Position numbers and translations under genes: made by a program. A stretch of 64,000 nt of DNA from G965276765 sp965276825. Its GTDB lineage: Bacteria; Actinomycetota; Acidimicrobiia; Acidimicrobiales; Palsa-688. This document shows, piece by piece, positions 49,457 to 58,556 of this stretch (positions within the stretch are counted from its first letter, which is position 1; each line of letters opens with the position of its first letter). The stretch spans positions 2,728,001 to 2,792,000 of the forward strand of contig OZ255630.1 in assembly GCA_965276825.1 (NCBI GenBank), given 5' to 3'. The notes under the pieces are model-generated. The model did no database searches. It worked only from the letters and a program-made list of their open reading frames with translations, and was not told the origin of the DNA.

Positions 49457-51075
49457 GCACGACGAAGGCGGCGTACTCGGTGGTGGTGCCCACCATCGGG
49501 AGGCCGTCGTTGCCTCGCCTGCTCGACGCGCTCTCAGGGGGCACCGGGCCGGCCCCCGCCGAGGTGCTCGTCGTCGACGACCGCCCGCCCGGGCGCCACG
49601 GCGTTCGCCGTGATCCGCTCCCGGTGAGCGGCTCGGGCGCCTCAGGCGTCAGCGTGCTGCAGTCCGGAGGCCGCGGCCCCGCCGCGGCCCGCAACGTGGG
49701 CTGGCGGACGGCGACGTCGCCGTGGGTGGTCTTCGTCGACGACGACGTGGTGCCGCAGGCGGGCTGGCGCGGCGCGCTGGCCGACGACCTCGACGACCTG
49801 CCGTGGCTGGTCGCGGGGAGTCAGGGAAGGTTGCGGGTCCCGCTGCCTGCGGGCCGGCGCCCCACCGACTGGGAGCGCAACGTCGCGGGGCTCTCCGACG
49901 CCCGCTGGATCACCGCGGACATGGCCTACCGCAGGGATGTCCTCGAGGAGGTCGGTGGCTTCGACGAGCGCTTCCTTCGCGCCTTCCGCGAGGACGCCGA
50001 TCTCGGCCTGCGGGTCACCGGCGCGGGCTATCTCATCGTCGCCGGCGCCCGCAGGGTCGACCACCCGGTCCGGCCCGCGGGCCCTTGGGTCAGCGTGCGC
50101 CTGCAGGCCGGCAACGCCGACGACGTGGCCATGCGAGTCCGACACGGAGCCGGGTGGCGGCTGGCCGCCGGTGCGGAACCGGCCCGCAACGCCAGGCACC
50201 TGCTGGCCACCGTCGGCGGCACCGTCGCCGTGGCGGCGGCAGTGGCCCGCCGACCGCGGCTCGCGAGCGCGGCGGCGCTGGCCTGGGCGGTGGCGACCTC
50301 CGAGCTCGCCGTCTCGAGGATCCGTCCAGGGCCGCGCACGGCGCAGGAGATCGCCACCATGCTGGCCACGTCGGCCGCCATCCCCCCTGCGGCCGTCTGG
50401 CACCGACTCGGCGGCTGGATGGGGGCGCGCGCCTTCACCCGCGACATCTCGCGGGCACCCCTCGGCCTACCCAGGTCGCCCCTGGCCCTCCAGCCACCGG
50501 CGGCCACCACCCGCCGGTCACGGCGGGCGCGCGCCGCCCGGGTCGACGTCGGGTGGGCGCCGAAGGCCCTGCTGTTCGACCGCGACGGCACGCTCGTCGT
50601 CGACCTGCCGGGCAACACCGATCCCGACCGCGTGGTGCTGATGCCCGGCGCACGCGTGGCGGTCGCCCGCGCCCGCCAGGCTGGCCTCGCCGTCGGCGTC
50701 GTCACCAACCAGAGCGCCATCGGCCGCGGCCTGTCCTCGCGCGCCCAGGTCGACGCGGTCAACGGGCGCGTCGACGAGCTGCTCGGCGGCCTCGACACCT
50801 GGCAGGTGTGTCCGCACGCCCCCGACGACGGCTGCGCCTGCCGCAAGCCCCGCCCCGGCCTCATCCATGCCGCGGCCGCCGAGCTCGGTCTCGGCGCGGC
50901 CGACTGCGCGGTCGTGGGCGACATCGGCCGCGACGTGGTGGCGGCGGGGGCGGCGGGCGCCCGCAGCGTGCTCGTGCCGACCCCGGTGACCCGGGCGGCG
51001 GAGATCGAGGCGGCCGAGGTGGTCGCTCCCGACCTCCTGCGGGCCGTCGACCTGATCCTGGCGGGGATGTGTTGA
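49453..51075 (+). CDS. Fusion of GT2 glycosyltransferase and GmhB-type HAD phosphatase
   Basis: 540 residues. N-terminal GT2 (about 1-260): SVVVPTIGRPSLPRLLDAL, VLVVDDRP, GPAAARNVGWR, FVDDDVVPQAGW. A linker with hydrophobic stretches follows. C-terminal HAD-IIIA phosphatase (about 375-540): LLFDRDGTLVVDLPGN (DxDGT), VVTNQSAIGRG, and the zinc site CPHAPDDGCACRKPRPGL of GmhB. GmhB removes the 7-phosphate of heptose-1,7-bisphosphate. The activity therefore complements HldE and GmhA of the same operon. The GTG start overlaps the previous stop by four bases. Confidence 0.9.
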   Translation: MSTTKAAYSVVVPTIGRPSLPRLLDALSGGTGPAPAEVLVVDDRPPGRHGVRRDPLPVSGSGASGVSVLQSGGRGPAAARNVGWRTATSPWVVFVDDDVVPQAGWRGALADDLDDLPWLVAGSQGRLRVPLPAGRRPTDWERNVAGLSDARWITADMAYRRDVLEEVGGFDERFLRAFREDADLGLRVTGAGYLIVAGARRVDHPVRPAGPWVSVRLQAGNADDVAMRVRHGAGWRLAAGAEPARNARHLLATVGGTVAVAAAVARRPRLASAAALAWAVATSELAVSRIRPGPRTAQEIATMLATSAAIPPAAVWHRLGGWMGARAFTRDISRAPLGLPRSPLALQPPAATTRRSRRARAARVDVGWAPKALLFDRDGTLVVDLPGNTDPDRVVLMPGARVAVARARQAGLAVGVVTNQSAIGRGLSSRAQVDAVNGRVDELLGGLDTWQVCPHAPDDGCACRKPRPGLIHAAAAELGLGAADCAVVGDIGRDVVAAGAAGARSVLVPTPVTRAAEIEAAEVVAPDLLRAVDLILAGMC

Positions 51076-52121
51076 CCCGCGCCCTGGTCGCCAGGATGGA
51101 CAGCCTCGGGGACGTGCTGCTGAGCGGACCGCTGGTCAGGGCGGTGGCATCGACGGCGACGTCGGTCACCTACCTCTGCAGCCCCACCGGTGCGCCCGCC
51201 GCCCGCCTGCTTCCTGGCGTCGACGAGGTGCTGGTGGGCCGAGCCGGCTGGATCGAGGCGAGCGCCCCGCCCGTCGACCGGTCCGTCGTCGACGATCTGG
51301 TCGACCGCATCGCCGAGCGCCACATCGACGTGGCCCTCGTCCTCGGGTCGTTCCACCAGAGCCCCCTGCCCCTGGCGCTGGTGCTGCGGATGGCGGGCGT
51401 GGCGTGCATCGGTGCGGTCAGTGTCGACTACCCGGGCTCGCTCCTGGACCTCCGCCACCACGTCGTCGACGACCTCCACGAGGTCGAGCGGTCGCTCTCC
51501 CTCGGCGCCGCGCTCGGCTACGACCTCCCCGTCGGCGACGACGGCGGTCTACGGGTCGAGCTCCCCGCCCTATCCCCGGAGCCGGTCGGCGTGCCCGACG
51601 GTCCCTACATCGTCGTGCATCCGGGCGCGTCGGTCCCGGCGCGGGCGTGGCATCACCGCCACCACGCCGAGCTGGTCCGCCGCTTGAGCACCGAAGGTCG
51701 CCGGGTGGTCGTCACGGGCGGACCGACGGAGCGTGAGCTCACCGCGGCGGTCGCCGGCCGGGCGGCCCTCGATCTGGGGGGTCGACTCGACCTGGTCGGG
51801 CTGGCGCACGTGCTGCGCCGGGCCGATGTCGCCGTCGTGGCCAACACCGGGCCCGCGCACCTGGCGGCTGCCGTCGGTTGCCCGGTCGTGAGTGTCTTCG
51901 CGCCCACGGTGCCGGCCGTGCGGTGGCGGCCGTGGCGGGTGCCCCACGTCCTCCTCGGCGATCAGACGATCGCCTGCGCGGGCTGCCGGGCTCGGACCTG
52001 CCCCGTCGAAGGGCATCCCTGCATCGACGCCCTCGAGGTGGCGACCGTCGCCGACGCGGTGCGCCGCCTCGCGTCCCACCGGTCGGGGACGGCGCTTCCC
52101 GCCGAGGAGGCCCGGGCGTGA
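51069..52121 (+). CDS. Family 9 glycosyltransferase (heptosyltransferase-like)
   Basis: 350 residues from GTG 51069 (TTG 51072 is also possible). GT-B fold: LVARMDSLGDVLLSGPLVRA (RxDxxGDVLLxxP), YIVVHPGASVPARAW (donor-side motif), VVTGGPTERELT, VVANTGPAHLAAAVGCPVVSVF. The C-terminus carries CAGCRARTCPVEGHPC, a Cys-rich tail frequent in such actinobacterial heptosyltransferases. It would transfer heptose from the ADP-heptose made by HldE. Confidence 0.9.
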   Translation: MLTRALVARMDSLGDVLLSGPLVRAVASTATSVTYLCSPTGAPAARLLPGVDEVLVGRAGWIEASAPPVDRSVVDDLVDRIAERHIDVALVLGSFHQSPLPLALVLRMAGVACIGAVSVDYPGSLLDLRHHVVDDLHEVERSLSLGAALGYDLPVGDDGGLRVELPALSPEPVGVPDGPYIVVHPGASVPARAWHHRHHAELVRRLSTEGRRVVVTGGPTERELTAAVAGRAALDLGGRLDLVGLAHVLRRADVAVVANTGPAHLAAAVGCPVVSVFAPTVPAVRWRPWRVPHVLLGDQTIACAGCRARTCPVEGHPCIDALEVATVADAVRRLASHRSGTALPAEEARA

Positions 52122-53050
52122 GGATCCTCCTCTGGCACGTGCACGGATCGTGGACCACGTCGTTCGTTCAGGGACCGCACTCCTATCTGGTCCCGGTGCT
52201 GCCCGATCGCGGTCCCGACGGGCGCGGTCGGGCCGCGACGTGGGACTGGCCGTCGTCGGTCCAGGAGGTCACGCCCGCAGAGGCCCGTCGCGCCGAGGTG
52301 GACCTGGTGGTGTTGCAGCGTCCTGAGGAGTTGAACGTCCTCGCCGAGCGGTGGCTCGGCCGCCGCCCCGGCATCGACGTGGCTGCGGTGTACCTGGAGC
52401 ACAACGCACCGGAGGGGGCGATCAACGAGCTGCTCCACGTGGTGGGGGACCGGGACGACGTCCCGCTGGTCCACGTCACCTGGTTCAACCGGCTGCTCTG
52501 GGACGAGGGTCGGGCGCCGGTCCGGGTGATCGAGCACGGCATCGTCGACCCGGGTCTGCGCTACACCGGCGAGCTGCCCCGTGCGGCCGCGGTGGTCAAC
52601 GACCCCGGTCGGAGGGGTCGGGTGACGGGCACGGATCTGCTCGCCGGCTTCCGGGGCGCCGTGCCGGTCGATCTGTTCGGGATGCGCTCGGAGCCCTTCG
52701 GGGGCACCGACCTGGCGCAGGCGGACCTGCACGCCGAGATGGCCCGACGCCGCGTGTACCTCCACCCCAACCGGTGGACCTCGCTCGGTCTCAGCCTGCT
52801 GGAGGCCATGCACCTGGGCATGCCGGTCGTGTCACTGGCCACGACCGAGACCAGCGAGGCCGTGCCGCCCTGCGCCGGAGTCGTCTCCAACCGCACCGCC
52901 ATCCTGGTCGACGCGCTTCGCCGGTTCGTCCACGATCCGGCCGAGGCCGCCGCCACCGGTCGGAAGGCGAGGGAGGTCGCGCTCGCCCGCTACGGACTCG
53001 GGCGGTTCCTCGGCGACTGGGACCGGCTCATCGGGGAGGTCACGTCATGA
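52118..53050 (+). CDS. Glycosyltransferase, GT4-like
   Basis: 310 residues from GTG 52118, coupled by GTGA. RILLWHVHGSWTTSFVQGPH opens the N-domain; C-domain: DLFGMRSEPFGG, YLHPNRWTSLGLSLLEAMHLGMPVV (the ExxxxxxPV element) and VSLATTETSEAV. It is a short GT-B enzyme, one of two consecutive GT4-like genes. Confidence 0.85.
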   Translation: MRILLWHVHGSWTTSFVQGPHSYLVPVLPDRGPDGRGRAATWDWPSSVQEVTPAEARRAEVDLVVLQRPEELNVLAERWLGRRPGIDVAAVYLEHNAPEGAINELLHVVGDRDDVPLVHVTWFNRLLWDEGRAPVRVIEHGIVDPGLRYTGELPRAAAVVNDPGRRGRVTGTDLLAGFRGAVPVDLFGMRSEPFGGTDLAQADLHAEMARRRVYLHPNRWTSLGLSLLEAMHLGMPVVSLATTETSEAVPPCAGVVSNRTAILVDALRRFVHDPAEAAATGRKAREVALARYGLGRFLGDWDRLIGEVTS

Positions 53051-54267
53051 GGATCGCCATGGTCTCGGAGCACGCCAGCCCGCTCGCCGCGCTGGGCGGC
53101 GCCGACGCGGGGGGCCAAAACGTCCACGTCGGCGCGCTGGCGGAGGTCCTCGTCCGCCAGGGCCACGAGGTGGTCGTCCACACACGACGCGACGACCCCT
53201 CCCTCCCTCGGGAGGTCGTCACCCCCGGCGGGGTGGTGGTCCACCACGTCGACGCCGGACCGGCGACCGGGTTGGCCAAGGACGAGCTGCTGCCGTGGAT
53301 GGACCGCTTCGCCACCGTCCTCGGCGAGCGTTGGCGCCAGGCGCGCCCCGACGTGGTCCACGCCCACTTCTGGATGTCCGGGCTGGCCGCCCTCCGTGCC
53401 GGTCGCCCGCTCGGCGTGCCCGTTCTCCAGACCTTCCACGCCCTCGGCTCGGTCAAGCGGCGCCACCAGGGGGACGCCGACACCAGTCCCCCCCAGCGGC
53501 TGGAGATCGAGCGTCGGCTGATCGCCGAGACCGACCACCTCGTCGCCACCTGCGCGGACGAGGCGTCGGAGCTGGAGCACCTCGGCGCCGGATCCGGCCG
53601 GATCAGCGTCATCCCCTGCGGCGTGGACCTCGACCTCTTCGCGCCGACCGGGGTCTCCGCCGCCGGTCCCGAGGGGGACCGCAGGCGAATCCTCGTCATC
53701 GGCCGCCTCGTCCCGAGGAAGGGGGTCGACGACGTCGTGCGCGCCATCACCCACCTCCCCGACGTCGACCTGGTGGTCGCCGGTGGTCCGCCGCCCCACG
53801 ACCTCGACGGCGACGTCGACATCCGCCGCCTCCGCGAGACGGCCACCCGCCACGGCGTCGCCGACCGGGTCCACCTCGTCGGCCGGGTCCGAAGGTGCGA
53901 CCTGCCGCCCCTCATCCGGTCGTCGGACGCCGTCGTGAGCGTCCCGATCTACGAGCCGTTCGGCATGGTGCCGCTCGAGGCCATGGCCTGCGGCGTACCG
54001 GTGGTGGTCTCCGCCGTGGGCGGCCTGCGCGAGTCGGTCCTCGACGCCACGACCGGGCTGCACGTCCCCGCCAGCGATCCAGGCGCGCTCGCCGCTGCGC
54101 TCGGGCGGATCCTCGACGACCGCGCCCTCGCGGCCCGCCTCGGCGCCGCCGGCGTCCGCAGGGCGTGCGCCCGCTACGGCTGGGACGGCGTCGCCGCCGA
54201 CACCGCCGCGTTGTACGAATGGGTGGTCGAGCGCAGCGCCCGCAGCACCCGGGCGGCGGTGCGATGA
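53047..54267 (+). CDS. Family 4 glycosyltransferase
   Basis: 406 residues from ATG 53047. RIAMVSEHASPLAALGG, GGQNVHVGALAEVLVRQGHEV, VVHAHFWMSGLAAL, IPCGVDLDLFAPTG, ILVIGRLVPRKGVDDVV, VSVPIYEPFGMVPLEAMACG (donor EX7E motif). Similar to MshA/sucrose-synthase-like actinobacterial glycosyltransferases. Coupled to hldE by ATGA. Confidence 0.92.
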   Translation: MRIAMVSEHASPLAALGGADAGGQNVHVGALAEVLVRQGHEVVVHTRRDDPSLPREVVTPGGVVVHHVDAGPATGLAKDELLPWMDRFATVLGERWRQARPDVVHAHFWMSGLAALRAGRPLGVPVLQTFHALGSVKRRHQGDADTSPPQRLEIERRLIAETDHLVATCADEASELEHLGAGSGRISVIPCGVDLDLFAPTGVSAAGPEGDRRRILVIGRLVPRKGVDDVVRAITHLPDVDLVVAGGPPPHDLDGDVDIRRLRETATRHGVADRVHLVGRVRRCDLPPLIRSSDAVVSVPIYEPFGMVPLEAMACGVPVVVSAVGGLRESVLDATTGLHVPASDPGALAAALGRILDDRALAARLGAAGVRRACARYGWDGVAADTAALYEWVVERSARSTRAAVR

Positions 54268-55625
54268 CCGAGTCCAGTCTCGTCGTGGTCGGCGACGTGC
54301 TGCTCGACTGCGACGTCGACGGCACCGCCCAACGGCTCAGCCCCGAGGCTCCCGTGCCGGTGCTCGACGAGCGCTCGCGCGTCCTGCGACCAGGGGGCGC
54401 AGGCCTGGCCGCCGCGCTGGCGGCACGCGACGGCGTCCCCGTCACCCTGGTGACCGCGCTGGGCGACGACGAGGCCGCCTCGGAGCTCCGCTGGCTGCTT
54501 TCGGAGCTGGGCGTGCGCGTCCTCAGCGCGGCGTTGCGGGGCTCGACACCCGAGAAGATCCGCCTGCGCGCCGGCGACCACCCCTTCCTCCGGCTCGACC
54601 GGGGCGACGCCGCCACGCCGGTCGGCCAGCTGCCCCCCGATGCCGTCGATGCGGTGGCCGGTGCCGGCGTGGTCGTCGTCTCCGACTACGGAAGGGGGCT
54701 CACGTCGCGGCCCGAGCTGCGCCGTGCCCTCGCCAGGCGACGTCTCACCCTGTGGGATCCCCACCCACGAGGAGCGGACCCCGTCAGGGGCACGACGCTC
54801 GTGACGCCCAACCTGGCCGAGCTCCTGCTCGTCGCCCCCGGCCCCGCGGGATCCCTTGCCGACATCGCCGCCCGGGCCGAGGAGGCCAGGCGCCGTTGGC
54901 GGATCGGCGCGGTCGTGGTCACTCGGGGCGAGCAGGGCGCGGTGCTCGTCACCGGTGCCGGCGCACCCTTGGCCGTGCCGGTCGAGCGCGCCCACGGCGA
55001 CCCGTGCGGAGCCGGCGACCGCTTCGTGACCTGGGTGGCGAACCGTCTCCTGGCGGGGGCGGTCCTGACCGAGGCGGTCGCCGACGCCGTCGCGGTCGCC
55101 GGCCGTTTCGTGGGTGGCCGCGGCGCCGCTTCCCTGACCGCACCCGCGCCCGACTCCGCGGGTGATCGCGGGCCCGGACCGGTCGTCGACGCGGCGTCCC
55201 GGGTTGGCGCAGTGCAGCGCCTGGTGGTCGCGGGCGGCTGCTTCGACGTCCTGCATGCCGGACACGTCTCCCTCTTGAGCGCGGCCCGACGCCTCGGCGA
55301 CCGCCTGGTGGTGGCGCTCAACTCCGACGCGTCCGTGCGTCGGCTCAAGGGTCAGGGACGACCCGTCAACCCCGAGGCCGACCGCCGGGCCGTGCTGCGG
55401 GCGTTGGCCTCGGTCGACGATGTGGCCGTCTTCCACGAGGACTCGCCGATCCAGCTGCTGCGGCGTCTGCAGCCCGCCGTGTTCGCCAAGGGCGGCGACT
55501 ATGCCGCTCGCCAGCTGCCGGAGGAGTCGGTGCTCGCCGAGTGGGGCGGACAGGTCGTGGTGCTCCCCTACCTGTCGGGTCGCTCCACGACCCGTCTCCT
55601 CCAGGCCACGCGCCAGGCCCGATGA
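54264..55625 (+). CDS. hldE: Bifunctional heptose-7-phosphate kinase / heptose-1-phosphate adenylyltransferase
   Basis: 453 residues. N-terminal PfkB/ribokinase domain (1-310): VVVGDVLLDCDVDGTAQRLS, LRPGGAGLAAALAARDG, VVVTRGEQGAVLVTG, DPCGAGDRFVTWVA (GAGD catalytic base). C-terminal cytidylyltransferase-like domain (about 320-453): VAGGCFDVLHAGHVSLL (HxGH), SVRRLKGQGRPVNPEADR, FAKGGDY, LPYLSGRSTTRLL. Same domain order as HldE of Gram-negative bacteria. It makes ADP- (or other NDP-) heptose. Confidence 0.93.
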   Translation: MTESSLVVVGDVLLDCDVDGTAQRLSPEAPVPVLDERSRVLRPGGAGLAAALAARDGVPVTLVTALGDDEAASELRWLLSELGVRVLSAALRGSTPEKIRLRAGDHPFLRLDRGDAATPVGQLPPDAVDAVAGAGVVVVSDYGRGLTSRPELRRALARRRLTLWDPHPRGADPVRGTTLVTPNLAELLLVAPGPAGSLADIAARAEEARRRWRIGAVVVTRGEQGAVLVTGAGAPLAVPVERAHGDPCGAGDRFVTWVANRLLAGAVLTEAVADAVAVAGRFVGGRGAASLTAPAPDSAGDRGPGPVVDAASRVGAVQRLVVAGGCFDVLHAGHVSLLSAARRLGDRLVVALNSDASVRRLKGQGRPVNPEADRRAVLRALASVDDVAVFHEDSPIQLLRRLQPAVFAKGGDYAARQLPEESVLAEWGGQVVVLPYLSGRSTTRLLQATRQAR

Positions 55626-56593
55626 GCGGCCGACCGCTGCTCGTGGTGCTCCGGGCGCTCAACCTTGGAGACCTGCTCACCGGCGTTCCTGCCCTGCGGG
55701 CGCTGGCGGACGCCTTCCCCGGCCATCGGCGCGTGCTCGTGGCACCACGCCTGTACGAGCCCCTGGTCCGGCGCGAGGGCCTGGCCGACGAGGTGGTCGA
55801 CAGCCACGAGCTGGCGCCCATCGATCCGTCGCTCGACGGCGCCGACATCGCTGTCGACCTCCACGGCCGGGGGCCGGGAAGTCAGCCGCTGCTACTGGCC
55901 CTCCGCCCCGCCCGTCTGATCGCCTTCGCCCATCCCGACGTGCCCGAGACCGCCGAGATGCCTCGCTGGCTGCCGGGAGAGCACGAGGTGCACCGTTGGT
56001 GCCGCCTCCTGTCCGAGTCCGGCGTACTCGCCGACCCCCGCCGGCTGGCCGTCGCGACCCCCTCGGTGCCGGCGCCCGCCGGCGCCTCCGGCGCAACCCT
56101 CGTCCACCCCGGCGCCGCTGCGGCCGCCCGGCGTTGGCCGCTCGACCGGTTCGCCGCCGTCGCCGCCGCCCAACGGGCCGCCGGTCGGCGCGTCGTCGTG
56201 ACCGGCGGCCGCGGCGAGGTGGCCGTCGCCCACGAGCTGGCGGAGCGCGCCGGCCTTCCCGACGACGCCGTGCTGGCCGGGCGGACCGACCTCGACGGGC
56301 TCCTCGCCGCTGTTGCCGTGGCTGGACGGGTGGTGAGCGGCGACACCGGCGTGGCTCACGTGGCCAGTGCCCTCGGCATCCCGTCGGTCACCCTGTTCGG
56401 ACCGGTCCCACCCTCCGAGTGGGGACCTCCCTCCCTCCCCTGCCACATTGCGCTGTGGGCGGGTCGTCGCGGCGACCCCCACGGCTCCGACGTCGACCCG
56501 GGTCTGCTCGCCATCGGGGTGGGAGACGTGCTCCAGGCCCTCACCGCGTTGGACCGGCTCGAGCCCGATCGGGTGGGGGGGTCGCGGCCGTGA
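55622..56593 (+). CDS. Family 9 glycosyltransferase (heptosyltransferase-like)
   Basis: 323 residues from ATG 55622. LVVLRALNLGDLLTGVPALRALADAF, ATLVHPGAAAAARRWPLDRF, VVTGGRGEVAVAHELAERAG, VVSGDTGVAHVASALGIPSVTLFGP. Second GT9 of the operon, probably for a different linkage. ATGA overlap with hldE and GTGA with gmhA. Confidence 0.9.
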   Translation: MSGRPLLVVLRALNLGDLLTGVPALRALADAFPGHRRVLVAPRLYEPLVRREGLADEVVDSHELAPIDPSLDGADIAVDLHGRGPGSQPLLLALRPARLIAFAHPDVPETAEMPRWLPGEHEVHRWCRLLSESGVLADPRRLAVATPSVPAPAGASGATLVHPGAAAAARRWPLDRFAAVAAAQRAAGRRVVVTGGRGEVAVAHELAERAGLPDDAVLAGRTDLDGLLAAVAVAGRVVSGDTGVAHVASALGIPSVTLFGPVPPSEWGPPSLPCHIALWAGRRGDPHGSDVDPGLLAIGVGDVLQALTALDRLEPDRVGGSRP

Positions 56594-57198
56594 ACGTGCT
56601 GCCGTCGGGTCCGTCGGCGGAAGATCCGGCCGCACGCGCCGCCCGGCACCTGGCCCGGCTCCGCCGGGCCTTGGACTCCTTCGAGGTGGAGGGAGCGCCG
56701 CTCCTCGATCGGTGGGGCGCCGTCCTGGCGGCTCGGCTCTCCGGCGGTGGGCGTCTCCTCGCCGCCGGCAACGGCGGGAGCGCCGCCCACGCCGAGCACC
56801 TCGCCTCCGAGCTCGTCGGGCGCTACCACCGCGACCGTCCCCCCTTCAGCGCCCTGGCCCTGCACGTCGACGGCTCGTCGTTGACCGCCCTGACCAACGA
56901 CTACGGGCCCGAGGAGATGTTCGCCCGCCAGGTGCGCGCCCACGGGCGCCCCGGCGACGTGCTGGTGGTGTTCTCCACCTCCGGCAGCAGCCCCAATGCC
57001 GTGGCGGCAGCGCGCGCCGCCACGGAGGTGGGGGTCACGGCCTGGGCCATGACCGGCCCGGCCCCCAATCCCCTCGCCGGTGCCACCGACGAAACCCTGA
57101 CGGTGGAGGCCGAGACCACCGCCGCCGTCCAGGAGGTGCACCAGGTGGCCATCCACCTCCTCTGCGCCGCCTTCGACCGGCATCTCGGCATCGTCTGA
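56590..57198 (+). CDS. gmhA: Sedoheptulose-7-phosphate isomerase (SIS domain)
   Basis: 202 residues from GTG 56590. SIS-fold: GRLLAAGNGGSAAHAEHLA, SELVGRYHRDRPPFSALAL, VFSTSGSSPNAVAAARAA, and helix VQEVHQVAIHLLCAAFD with the zinc His. Family-typical length. It converts sedoheptulose-7-phosphate to D-glycero-manno-heptose-7-phosphate, the first step of the pathway. Last gene of the coupled operon. Confidence 0.93.
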   Translation: MNVLPSGPSAEDPAARAARHLARLRRALDSFEVEGAPLLDRWGAVLAARLSGGGRLLAAGNGGSAAHAEHLASELVGRYHRDRPPFSALALHVDGSSLTALTNDYGPEEMFARQVRAHGRPGDVLVVFSTSGSSPNAVAAARAATEVGVTAWAMTGPAPNPLAGATDETLTVEAETTAAVQEVHQVAIHLLCAAFDRHLGIV

Positions 57199-57285
57199 TC
57201 CACCTTCGGCCCGGATGCCCGGATGCCCGCTCGTCCACCCGTGCCGCGAGTCGTCAACGTCGGACCAGACGGGTACGTCCTCGCC

Positions 57286-58485
57286 ATGCCGACCCCGTCA
57301 AGCACCCCCGACCTCGATGCGCTCGAGGGCGACGTCTACCGCTACGCCGAGCTCCTCGATGCCGACGAGCGGCGGGTGCTCGCACGGGTCCGGGCCTTCC
57401 TGTCGTCGGAGGTGGCGCCGATCGTCGACGACTACTGGCTGCGCGGCGAGTTCCCCCACCAGCTGGTCGCCGGCCTTGCCGACCTCGACATCGCCGGCCT
57501 CTACCAGCCCGGCGCACCGGGGCCCACCGCTCGGCGCCTCCTGACCGGCTTCTTGTCGATGGAGATCGCCCACGTCGATCCGTCGATCAACAGCTTCTTC
57601 GGCGTGCACAGTGGCCTGGCCATGGGCAGCATCGAGGCGGGCGGTGACGAGGAGCAGCGCCAGCGCTGGCTGCCGGCCATGGCCCGCATGGACAAGATCG
57701 GCGCCTTCGGGCTGACGGAGCCACACGGGGGATCGGACGTGGCCGGCGGCATGGAGACGACCGCCCGTCAGGACGGCGACGGCTGGGTGCTCGACGGCGC
57801 CAAGCGCTGGATCGGCAACGGCACCTTCGCCGATGTCATCGTGATCTGGGCTCGCATCGCGGACCGCGACCGCATCGGCGGCTTCCTGGTCGAGCGGGGG
57901 ACCCCCGGCTTCGAGACCCGCAAGATGGAGGGCAAGCTCGCCCTGCGCATCACCCAGAACGCCGAGATCACCCTCACCGACTGCCGGGTGCCCGAGTCAG
58001 CCCGGCTGCAGCGAGTCGACCGCTTCTCCGCCGTCGCCGACGTGCTGGCCCGCACCCGGGCGGGTGCCGCGTGGAGCGCAGTCGGCTGCATGATGGCCGC
58101 CTACGAGCTGGCCCTCGCCTACGCCCGGGAGCGGGAGCAGTTCGGCAAGCCCATCGGCGCCTTCCAGCTCGTGCAGGACCTCCTCGTCCGCATGGCAGGC
58201 AACGTCACCGCCTCCCTCGGGATGGTGGTCCGCCTGGCGCAGCTGCAGGACGACGGCGACCTGGACGACGCCCACTCGGCGCTGGCCAAGGCCTTCTGCT
58301 CCGCCCGCATGCGTGAGGTCGTGGGGTGGGCGCGCGAGGTCTTCGGGGGCAACGGCATCCTCATCGAGCACCAGGTCGGGCGCTTCTTCCAGGATGCCGA
58401 GGCGCTGTACTCCTACGAGGGGACGCGCCAGATCAACACGTTGATCGTCGGACGGCACCTGACCGGTCAGAGCGCGTTCGTCTGA
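57286..58485 (+). CDS. Acyl-CoA dehydrogenase (glutaryl-CoA dehydrogenase-like)
   Basis: 399 residues from ATG 57286. FAD/substrate segments: FGLTEPHGGSDVAGG, GWVLDGAKRWIGNGTFADV, AREREQFGKPIGAFQLVQD, VFGGNGILIEHQVGRFFQD, and the catalytic Glu in YSYEGTRQINTLIVGR. Sequence style matches the glutaryl-CoA/short-chain branch. It stands alone 88 bases after gmhA and is likely not part of the glycan operon. Confidence 0.92.
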   Translation: MPTPSSTPDLDALEGDVYRYAELLDADERRVLARVRAFLSSEVAPIVDDYWLRGEFPHQLVAGLADLDIAGLYQPGAPGPTARRLLTGFLSMEIAHVDPSINSFFGVHSGLAMGSIEAGGDEEQRQRWLPAMARMDKIGAFGLTEPHGGSDVAGGMETTARQDGDGWVLDGAKRWIGNGTFADVIVIWARIADRDRIGGFLVERGTPGFETRKMEGKLALRITQNAEITLTDCRVPESARLQRVDRFSAVADVLARTRAGAAWSAVGCMMAAYELALAYAREREQFGKPIGAFQLVQDLLVRMAGNVTASLGMVVRLAQLQDDGDLDDAHSALAKAFCSARMREVVGWAREVFGGNGILIEHQVGRFFQDAEALYSYEGTRQINTLIVGRHLTGQSAFV

Positions 58486-58556
58486 CGTCGTGCTGCGGTG
58501 GGCCGGAAGGCGGGAGCGAGGGCCGCTGCACACTTGCCGCGATCCCGTCCATGATC

